Below are positions 56,709 through 64,000 of a stretch of DNA of 64,000 bases, piece after piece. Location of the stretch: assembly GCA_010093705.1 (NCBI GenBank), contig MU006097.1, positions 906,715 to 970,714 on the forward strand. Reading direction: 5' to 3'. Position numbers and translations under genes: made by a program. The notes below the pieces were generated by a model. The model saw only the letters and a program-made list of their open reading frames with translations. It searched no databases and had not been told where the DNA came from. This DNA comes from Patellaria atrata CBS 101060 (lineage: Eukaryota > Ascomycota > Dothideomycetes > Patellariales > Patellariaceae). How positions within the stretch are numbered: position 1 is the stretch's first letter; the number at the start of each line of letters is the position of its first letter.

Positions 56709-58739
56709 ATGGCAGAGTCAGAACCCCCTCTCGGCTCTGTAAAGGGGCGTATTGCTGCTATGAACTTGGATCATATCGCTCGAACACCTGCATCGCCTTC
56801 AAGCTACGGACAAGCCATTGCAACAAAACAAGCGCCAGCAAAACCTCCTCCTCAGCTCCCTCGTAGACCCGCTGTCGCCCCCCGTACTCAGACTATCAAT
56901 AATCCTCCGATCCGTACCAATGGCATCTCTTCAGCAGTTCCCATAGGAAACCAACCAACCACTTCCAGTAACCAAGGGGTCAACCCAACACCAAGTAAAA
57001 CCGTAGAGAATCGATTACCACCTCCGCTCCCAGCGAGACCTGCTCGAACACCTCATCGCCAACCACCACCTCTGCCAGCCCGAACACCGTCCGAGCAAAG
57101 TACAACTAGAAGATCGTCTGTGGAGTCTACCTCCTCAACGATATCTGCGCGTTCCTTTGGTTCAGCATTGTCTTCCCGAACGAGTATGAGCAATCCTTCC
57201 CATACTCCTGCCGGCGAGGGCAATTATAGGGTCAAGGCCCCACCGTACGATCCAGAAACGCTACCATTCAAAGTCCCTACGAAACCCACTACAGACCAGA
57301 GTAGTTCGTCAAGAGTGCCTCTAAAACAGACCGTTTCATCACCAAGTATGGTTTCGAAAAAGCTATCTACACCGTCCTTACGCTCATCAACCACGCTCTC
57401 GTCAATTCCCCCACTGCCTTGTCGCACAGATTCGACATCTACGGAACAGAAACCGGTATCAACAACGAGATCTCCTTCGATACCGTCATTAAAGGGCAGA
57501 TCCCCTTTAACTCTCGGGTTTAACAATCCGGTACCAGCACCAGTTCCTCAAAGTCGTCCGATCCTCGTCCCTGGAAGTCAAGAATTTGATTCTGACGGCC
57601 CCCCTCCTATCCCGTTATCATCGCGCCCAAATCTTGCTGCTCTGAACGCCTCTAAACCCAAAATATCCACAAATTCTTGCCTGAAATGCCGTGACTTTTC
57701 AGGCCCGGACAATCATGCCGCTCGATATCCGCGTGAATCCATTCCAACTCATGATATCGCATGGCTTGCAAATGAGCTTACTTCCCCCTTCCCTTCACAG
57801 ACAGATAAAGCTCGTGTACTCTTTACATGGTTACATCATAATATTGCATACAACACGAGGGATTTCTTCGCGGGTTGTGTCAAAAAGATGACACCTGCAG
57901 AAACTATGGCTTCAGGGTTGGCAGTCTGTGAAGGTTATGCAAGCCTCTTCACTGCTCTTGCCTCCAAAGTTGGAATGGAGAGCATGGTTGTCAGTGGTTA
58001 TGGTAAAGGCTATTCTCATAAAAGAAATAATGGATCTACGATTCCACCCTTTAAGAGCAATCATGCGTGGAATGCTGTCCGGATCGATAATGGAGAGTGG
58101 AAGCTTATCGATGCATGTTGGGGCGCCGGGGCTGTGAATGGACCTAACGTCCCATACCACAAACGGTTTGCACCAGAGTGCTTTACAATGAACAACATTG
58201 AATTCGGAATTAAGCATTTTCCAACTGATCGAGCCCACTTCTTCCGCAACGACAACCAGATCTCGACATGGGAAGAGTTTTATTCAGGTGGTCCAGACGC
58301 AGATGCGGGCCTTCCGACGGTCTATAGCGGATGTCAAAGTGAACATGGGTTTGCGGAACAGTCCTTCCAGCCGTCTTCGAAGCGAATAAGAGTACATGAT
58401 CAGAGTGGTCCGTCCGTAGTACGGTTTCAGTGGGAGAATATCTGCAAGCATTGGAAGAATGAGAAGCATGGGAAGGGTAAACCATATGTCTTTATCATCA
58501 AAGTTGGAGGTTTGGACGGCCGGAAGACTGAATACCATCCCGTGGGCACTGATGGGTACTTTTGGTGGGTGGACATTCCGAGAGCGGAGTTGGGTTGTCC
58601 AGGCCAAACAGTGAGCTTGTATAGTGTGCAGAAGATTGATGGGAAAGATGCCAGGGGATTCTCCGTTGAAGAATATCTCCAGAAAAAAGGAAGGTATGGG
58701 ATGAGTTTTGGTGGTGTTGCGGCTTGGGAACTCATATAG
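56709..58739 (+). CDS. Transglutaminase-like protein, Cyk3-related
   Basis: Single exon of 676 aa. The first ~340 residues are disordered with Pro-rich SH3-ligand motifs (PPPLPARPART; RQPPPLPARTP; PPLPCR). The transglutaminase-like domain follows: the Cys of AVCEGYASLFTAL, the His of SNHAWNAVRI and the Asp of WKLIDACWG form a complete Cys-His-Asp triad. A C-terminal beta-rich domain runs to the end (VGTDGYFWWVDIPRAELGCP). Fungal Cyk3 acts in cytokinesis and pairs an N-terminal SH3 domain with this domain; here no SH3 is visible, and the protein instead carries SH3 ligands. Start MAESEPPLGSVKGRIAAMNL has the only good ATG. The role in cytokinesis or cell-wall assembly is inferred. Confidence 0.85.
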   Translation: MAESEPPLGSVKGRIAAMNLDHIARTPASPSSYGQAIATKQAPAKPPPQLPRRPAVAPRTQTINNPPIRTNGISSAVPIGNQPTTSSNQGVNPTPSKTVENRLPPPLPARPARTPHRQPPPLPARTPSEQSTTRRSSVESTSSTISARSFGSALSSRTSMSNPSHTPAGEGNYRVKAPPYDPETLPFKVPTKPTTDQSSSSRVPLKQTVSSPSMVSKKLSTPSLRSSTTLSSIPPLPCRTDSTSTEQKPVSTTRSPSIPSLKGRSPLTLGFNNPVPAPVPQSRPILVPGSQEFDSDGPPPIPLSSRPNLAALNASKPKISTNSCLKCRDFSGPDNHAARYPRESIPTHDIAWLANELTSPFPSQTDKARVLFTWLHHNIAYNTRDFFAGCVKKMTPAETMASGLAVCEGYASLFTALASKVGMESMVVSGYGKGYSHKRNNGSTIPPFKSNHAWNAVRIDNGEWKLIDACWGAGAVNGPNVPYHKRFAPECFTMNNIEFGIKHFPTDRAHFFRNDNQISTWEEFYSGGPDADAGLPTVYSGCQSEHGFAEQSFQPSSKRIRVHDQSGPSVVRFQWENICKHWKNEKHGKGKPYVFIIKVGGLDGRKTEYHPVGTDGYFWWVDIPRAELGCPGQTVSLYSVQKIDGKDARGFSVEEYLQKKGRYGMSFGGVAAWELI

Positions 58740-59151
58740 AATCCTGGTATACAGTAACTGTTGGATAACGGGCGGTACGTATACATTCTGATTGTGGATA
58801 CTCTGGAATTTCATTTGGTCAATGAGGTAGAATGTTGCTCTTGCGCTTGGCTGGGTATACTGCGCTAGGGGCATTGTGATCCTAACAACGGATGGTTGAC
58901 ATTGCGGTTATGTAATCACTACGGAGTACCGTAGTGAAAGTGTTTTGCGCCCCCAGATATTCTAATTATAGAATCCTTGCGCGGATCCTCCCCACCCTCG
59001 TGGGTTGCTGCTGCATGGCTTGCCGGTGTTTGCCCGTGGATCTTGGCGTTTGCCTTCCTTGAACAGCTTCCCCATCGCAGCCTTAAGTGGGTTCTCTCTC
59101 AAGGAATTATATTGTACAAATACTCTGCATTCTCCATAATATGCTATCATA
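58740..59151. other. Intergenic, 412 bp
   Basis: 3' flank of the transglutaminase-like gene and upstream region of the next plus-strand gene. A 10-bp palindromic repeat-like pair ACGGAGTACCGTAG lies near 58921. No other feature seen. Confidence 0.6.
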
Positions 59152-60347
59152 ATGGACAATCAACCCGATATGGCAGATTCGGGCGAACGCAGCTCCGATT
59201 CGATGCAAGAACCAAATTGGGCCGCTGTTAGTTGATGTAGCCTCCCATTCGCATTTTATTGGTCGTTAACATACGTTGAGGTATAGATCTTCAAGTCGCA
59301 CATTGCGCATCTAGAAAGGCATAATACTCTATTCGGCCAAGTCGCCATGAAAGCAGAACAATCTCTGTCCAACGCTTCACCTTTCCCTACGAGTTTCATT
59401 ATCGAAGTTCAGGAGATGAGGCGGAGAGCGACCGACTTTATAAATATAGCTAAGGAATTTCAGCGCTTTGTAAGTAAAGATCGGTTCTTAGCCTCATGAT
59501 AGTTCAGGAACTGATATTGTCGGTATAGGGCTCACACCTTCAGAGTAAGCTATCCATTAAGGAGCAACATCGCGCAACGGGAGCAGCACCGACATCGGGG
59601 CCAGCGACATTCAACAAGCCGAGCTTACAATCTGAAGCGCAAGAGGCACAAGGAGAAGCGGCCCCTGAACGTGTTACCGGGGATGCTCCACCTACTGCTG
59701 AAGATGTTGATAAGTCATCAGGCATGAACAATGGGCAAACAACCCAAGACACAAATTCCGAGGGACATGGCGATGCAGAAGTTCACGAATGTATAAAGCG
59801 GAGAGCTGCGGAAAATGTCTCACTCTGCGCTAAAAAGAAGCATAAGCCTATTACTGAAGGTCAATTTCAAATGCACAATTCCAGCTCAAGTCCAGACGAC
59901 AGAACTATTAACCATAAAATGAACACAACCAAAGCACAAAAGGCCCCTCCCAGACAAACCCAATCCGAGCAATTGCCCTCCACACATACCCCTCAAGCGG
60001 ACATCGAGTTCGAAGACATCTCCGCAGAAGTAGAAGCCCGCCTACGCGCGAAAGAAGAAGAGCGGAGAATTAAAATTAAAACCCACCGAAAAAGGAGAAG
60101 AAGCAGTATCGACTCAGCTGGAACCGTTGGAGACGGCCTAGAACAGTTGAGCGTCCGGGAGAGAAAGAGAGCGAGGATGAAAGGGGCATTTGAGGGGCAA
60201 AATGGGAGACCGCAGAGGTCGAGGAGCGCTTCTGTAGCCGAGAGCGGGAGCGGCCCTGGCGATAGGCCCGCACCAGCTAGATCGAAACGGGGCAATGAGT
60301 TGGATGAGGGAGGGGAGTGTAGGAGGAGTAAGAGGGTGAAAGCTTGA
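59152..60347 (+). CDS. Hypothetical nuclear basic protein
   Basis: Three exons (59152-59226, 59287-59469, 59529-60347) give 358 aa. The first part (FKSHIAHLERHNTLFGQVAM; IIEVQEMRRRATDFINIAKE) is a short helical, coiled-coil-like region that both introns preserve in frame. The rest is disordered. Near residue 275 an acidic-amphipathic helix (IEFEDISAEVEARLRAKEEE) leads into a basic stretch (RRIKIKTHRKRRRSS), and the C-terminus has further Arg/Lys clusters ending SKRVKA. These are nuclear localisation and nucleic-acid-binding type sequences. I do not recognise the family and assign no function. Intron 1 uses a GTTAGT donor. Confidence 0.7.
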
Positions 60348-60972
60348 GTGTGTACGAAGTTTGTACACGTTGAGCATATTTTGGATAGTGCTTGAAAGTC
60401 TGGTGATGCGCCGGGCCAGATGCACATGGTCTCTATCTACTTCTTCTCTCCCGCTAGGTCGACACTTCTCGGTCACTTCGCGGTTTCTGTGCGCCGCCGG
60501 CGCGCCGTCGCTTCTGAAGAGATAACTAGCACTTCATGAAATGTACTGTACAGTGTACGTATTGCACAGCATGGAGTGGTCCGTACAGTTTAGTACACGA
60601 CGTGCAGCAGCGTCAGAGGTCTTTCAAGCGCACTCGTACAGTAGACCAAGGCTACGATGATGGGGGAGTAGAGCAGTGTTTCAGGAGACTTGAAAGTAAC
60701 CTTAAATGTCCAGTATGGTGATTTCGCGTCTTAATTTGATCCCCGGTCGTGATGCGTGAGCTCGTGACTTCGTGTTCCCGCACTTACTCTTAAGCTCTGC
60801 CGCGCAAAAGATTCTCATGAGCTCATCGATCAATAGTGCAACATCGACATTATTTTAGCATGCGTTGCGCACTTGAATAAAATCGATGAGTTAGATTAAT
60901 TAACCATACGTTCACGGTACAAGCTTCTCAGACCGCTCTCCTCACCTGACAAACCTTCCCGCAACCCACAAA
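60348..60972. other. Intergenic, 625 bp
   Basis: Between two plus-strand genes. A GC-rich palindrome-like patch (GCGCCGCCGGCGCGCC) lies at about 60491-60506. A 61-codon ORF at 60536 is unrecognised. The region before the next ATG is CT-rich, consistent with a promoter. Confidence 0.6.
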
Positions 60973-61581
60973 ATGTCCACCACCACCACCTCTCCCCCTT
61001 CGCAAACCCCCTCGCAACCCCAGTCAACGACTCCGCAACGCCCATCTACCCTCCCGCACAACGTCTCTCTAGCGCTCTTAATCCTCTGTCCGACAATCGC
61101 GCTCCTCCCACCCAGAAAGCTAGACCTCTACACCTTTTCCCTATCCGGCATATGGCTGCTCTCCGCGAACCACTTGACGAAGGACTACACGCATCGGTCC
61201 ATATTGCAGCATCTCTCTAGGACCGGGAGGGGTGCTAATGCTGATGGTAGAGGTGGAATGGGGATGGGGATACTGGATGGGCTGCCGACGGAGAGGGCGA
61301 GGGAGGTGCAGAGGGTGCAGATGAGGGCGAAGGAGGAAAGGGAAAAGGCATTGAGGGAGTTGGGCGAGGGACAGGAGAAGAAAGAAGACGGGGTGCTGGA
61401 GAAGATATGGATGGGCGGGGAAAAGAAGGGATGGAGGGAGAGACGGTTAGAGGAGGAGAGGAAGGCAATTGAGGAGGGGAGGGGGTATGGGAGCTTGATA
61501 ATGGAGCAAATTTGGGAGGTGTTCGAGGGGAAAGGGGGAATAGAAGGTGGGAAGGATGAAGAGGATAAAAATGAGCGGTAA
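60973..61581 (+). CDS. Small predicted two-helix membrane protein
   Basis: Single exon of 202 aa. After a Thr/Pro/Gln-rich N-terminus come two hydrophobic segments: NVSLALLILCPTIALLPP (about residues 29-46) and LDLYTFSLSGIWLLSAN (about 50-66). A long, highly charged Glu/Lys/Arg/Gly-rich cytosolic or matrix tail follows, with helical stretches (REVQRVQMRAKEEREKAL; RRLEEERKAIEEG). Proteins of this shape are widespread in Pezizomycotina and are often labelled rhomboid family membrane protein, but no rhomboid catalytic Ser/His is visible here, so I use a neutral name. Base composition of the 3' half is purine-rich. Confidence 0.72.
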   Translation: MSTTTTSPPSQTPSQPQSTTPQRPSTLPHNVSLALLILCPTIALLPPRKLDLYTFSLSGIWLLSANHLTKDYTHRSILQHLSRTGRGANADGRGGMGMGILDGLPTERAREVQRVQMRAKEEREKALRELGEGQEKKEDGVLEKIWMGGEKKGWRERRLEEERKAIEEGRGYGSLIMEQIWEVFEGKGGIEGGKDEEDKNER

Positions 61582-62065
61582 TGGAGGCTGTGTCGATAAC
61601 TGTGGGAAGTAAGAGCATAGCGTATATACGGCGTTTGGAAGGTATCTGGCTTTGCGTCGACAATCAGGTGTCAGCTATGCTGGCTTTTCATGGAAAAGTG
61701 CATTTATGGTATATCTGACTTCTTGAGGCTTTCTACTGTGGTATGTGGAGCGAACCGTAATATTCATAATCAGGGGCTGACTATAATATGGCGAGATCAA
61801 CATAGACCTACACTGAAATTGAGACCCTCTACTCAAAGGCAAATTCATCACGCGTCAGTATTGCGCTAGTACCCTCTAATAGAGTTATCTCGCTGGAGGT
61901 TTGTCATGTTTCAAACCATGTGCTCAGCCGCTATGCATATAAACCATCCACATAACACGCCACGTATTTCTATTTGCCTCAATCGCTCCAAAACAAAGAC
62001 AACGGCCCAAGGTCTCCCCGGGCGATCTTCCATAAAGATCTCCTGTGTAACCGTTCTTATCAGTA
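61582..62065. other. Intergenic, 484 bp
   Basis: 3' flank of the small membrane protein gene and upstream region of the next gene on the same strand. No feature recognised. Confidence 0.6.
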
Positions 62066-63503
62066 ATGGCAGCTGACCTCTTTCCGCAAAGCTTCGTTTT
62101 TGAAATGTCAGAACCAATGTTAGACGACGAGGAGCTCGAACGCATCTTGACCCAACATCTACACGAAAAAACATCCTTCAATGAAACAGACAAGGCGCTG
62201 GAAGAGGACAGTCACGTTCCCTCTACAACAGAGTCGTCGGCTCTGATTCCATATGACGGCATATCGACCGATCCAAGCTGCTGTCCTGTCACGAGAACAG
62301 AGTCCCTCCCCGATGAAGTCCCAGCGTTTAATCCATCCCAGGGTTTCGAAAACCTAGTCCGCCGACCATCAACGGCGGTTCCAGTCATGAGTACCGAACC
62401 CCTATTCACCGAGCTAACTCTTGCCGGCTCAACAGACGACATACTCCTCCCGATTACACCAACCCTCTTTTCATATGAGTACAATCCAGGGAGTCCCTTA
62501 CTAGGAAATATTGACCGGAACCTGTACTCTCCACCACCACCACCACCACCACCACCCTTTCACGACCAGTTCTCCCGTCGACGATCCCGAAGTGAGCCAC
62601 CGGGAGAAATCACCTTCCACCGCAATGGCTCATATATTGGGCAAAAGGCGGCCTCAAGACAAGCATTTCCTTTGCCGGCGAGGGAACCTAGGGGTTACAG
62701 ACGACAACCGTATACGGCCTCTCCGAGAACGCCTATAAGTAAGAGGCCGACGAAGTGGAATAGGAAGGTGGAGACATGGATGGGCCCGACCAGCCGGCCC
62801 AGGTCGGCCGCACCTTCACCGTGCACGGTTTTAGGGGAATTGGCGTCACCGTTTAGTACGCCTTTGATGAGTCATCGGGAAGTGAATGAGGTTACACCGA
62901 TGGAGAATGTCATGGAAGCTCCTCCGCAACAACTTATGCAAGAACGACTGGCTAGTCACAAGGAAGCAAGCGCTGTGTTAGGCATGTATCTGGAGAGGGT
63001 GACGAGGGATCTCGACGCCGTGAAGCATTACCTTAATAAGGGATTTGGCTTCACCGAAGGACCTATGGGAGAGGTTGAGAGGTACGTAACTTCATCCATC
63101 ATACCACAGCGGTATCGATGTGGTTGTAATTATCCCTATCGATCGCTATGACTAAAATACCGTCACAGACTCCGCTCAGAAGCTCGGGCAGCGAACGGCA
63201 CCATCACCCACATTCAAGAGACCCTCCAGATCCTCCCCCGCGCCCCTGAAAATGTAGTCAGCGATGATAACCTTCGGTTCGGGCTCCCGAAGAACGGAGC
63301 CGAGATCAGGACTTTGGATCGTATGTTTACCTTCATATGATAGTGTGCGGTGGGTGCTAATTGGGCTAGATCATGTCATCAATAGCTTGTTGCAGCTGTA
63401 CGATATTCCATTTTCCTATGATATGTTGTTGCCGACGAAGAAGGAGCTGTATTTACGGTTTATTGGGGCCAACGATGCGCTGGTACATAGCATCTTGGAT
63501 TGA
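62066..63503 (+). CDS. Hypothetical proline-rich protein with C-terminal helices
   Basis: Three exons (62066-63081, 63169-63320, 63370-63503) give 433 aa. Most of the protein is disordered and Pro/Ser-rich, with a Pro9 run from a (CCA)n repeat at 62531-62557. From about residue 300 a helical region begins (ERLASHKEASAVLGMYLERV; RDLDAVKHYLNKGFGF), continues across both introns (RLRSEARAANGTITHIQETL) and ends LLQLYDIPFSYDMLLPTKKE followed by LRFIGANDALVHSILD. Both junctions keep phase (AG|A and C|AT). The conserved-looking C-terminal ~130 residues may be a protein-binding domain. I do not recognise the family. A second in-frame ATG lies 42 nt downstream (MSEPMLDDEEL). Confidence 0.7.
62531..62557. 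repeat. (CCA)9 microsatellite
   Basis: Perfect CCA repeat coding for consecutive Pro residues in the disordered part of the hypothetical protein. Expected to vary in length between strains. Confidence 0.9.
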
Positions 63504-64000
63504 GGGGGCGGGAGAATAAGATGGCTTCAGGAAGATATATGTTTGAATGATACAAGCAGTTTAGGAGATAAAGATGATGGCAGTTTTCGACAGTGGGCAA
63601 CCGGGGAACAGACACGGAAGTCTGAGCTTGTCCTTCCGCATAGGCGCAGCTCTCTTGTAGGGGATCAGGAAAATAATGATCATTATGTCCTTATTGCCGT
63701 TAAGTTTTACTTCATCCCACCATTCCGCTCATCGTGCTAGCGTCTCTTCCTTTGTCCTAGTGCTCCTGACTCATTGTACTCTGACTTCACTACCGTTTCC
63801 CCCGATCTGTAACCAAACAGGAATCTCCTACGGTGCGAACATTTACTATACCCGCATATAAGGCGCAGTACAGGTGGTATAGCACCGTAGACCCTTCATG
63901 AACTTCAAATTGAGACAGACATAGAAGCTAACTCAGCCCGAACACAACACGAGAATCTCCCCTCACGATTCTCGGGGTGGAAAATCTATACGGAGAGGCG
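63504..64000. other. Intergenic to window edge, with inverted repeat
   Basis: No supported gene. An 8-bp perfect inverted repeat (CGAGAATC / GATTCTCG, 9-nt loop) lies at 63950-63974. It could form a small hairpin, but nothing shows that it functions. Confidence 0.6.

Noticed and set aside
63950-63974. Inverted repeat as a terminator
   Set aside because: An 8-bp stem is short, and stem-loop terminators of this kind are not the rule for fungal RNA polymerase II.

Overview
The window is nuclear DNA of a filamentous ascomycete (Pezizomycotina). The evidence is single-copy fungal housekeeping genes, short GT-AG introns (about 40-105 nt, many with a CTAAC/CTAAT branch site near the acceptor), alternating gene orientation and moderate GC. 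The Pezizomycotina-type set (Ams2-like GATA factor, Clb3-like cyclin, SDR of the melanin naphthol-reductase type, 2EXR-type protein) fits Leotiomycetes best, but I cannot prove the class without a search. I see no transposon, provirus, CRISPR, rRNA or convincing tRNA.

Layout: 0-0.4 kb, 3' end of a TPR protein, then 1.7 kb of gene-poor DNA with a 42-bp-period repeat and a GA-rich tract. 2.1-11.1 kb, three minus-strand genes: EDC3 (decapping enhancer), PIF1 helicase and PUB1/TIA1-type RNA-binding protein. 12.9-16.8 kb, a Q-rich possible Mediator-type protein (+) and a 2EXR/F-box-like protein (-). 17.5-26.7 kb, Ams2/Spt21-like GATA factor (-), Sm D2 (+), dihydroxyacetone kinase (-) and SNF4/AMPK gamma (-). 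27.4-34.9 kb, PP2C phosphatase (-), ESCRT-III VPS2 (-) and mitofusin FZO1 (+). 35.3-42.9 kb, SDR reductase (-), stand-alone SurE phosphatase (+), a BTB-associated-like hypothetical (+) and a YAP-binding/ALF4/glomulin-family protein (-). 43.5-49.6 kb, mitochondrial PPR-like protein (-), LSM3 (+) and B-type cyclin (-). 49.6-53.0 kb is the largest gene-poor gap. 53.0-63.5 kb, C-terminal Zn2Cys6 protein (+), transglutaminase-like protein (+), nuclear basic protein (+), small membrane protein (+) and an uncharacterised proline-rich protein (+).

Most genes are independent housekeeping functions. Themes recur (mRNA decay and splicing: EDC3, PUB1, SmD2, LSM3; mitochondria: PIF1, FZO1, PPR protein; cell cycle: Ams2-like, cyclin, VPS2, transglutaminase-like), but nothing shows they form one pathway. 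Exon-intron structures were read by hand from splice sites and reading-frame continuity. Several genes start with a 6-20 nt first exon that a simple ORF search misses. I did not find a clear new multi-gene system. The best leads are the in-frame intron in FZO1, the recurring tiny first exons, the tight LSM3/PPR divergent promoter, the long PUB1 intron and the unexplained 3.4-kb gap near 50 kb.
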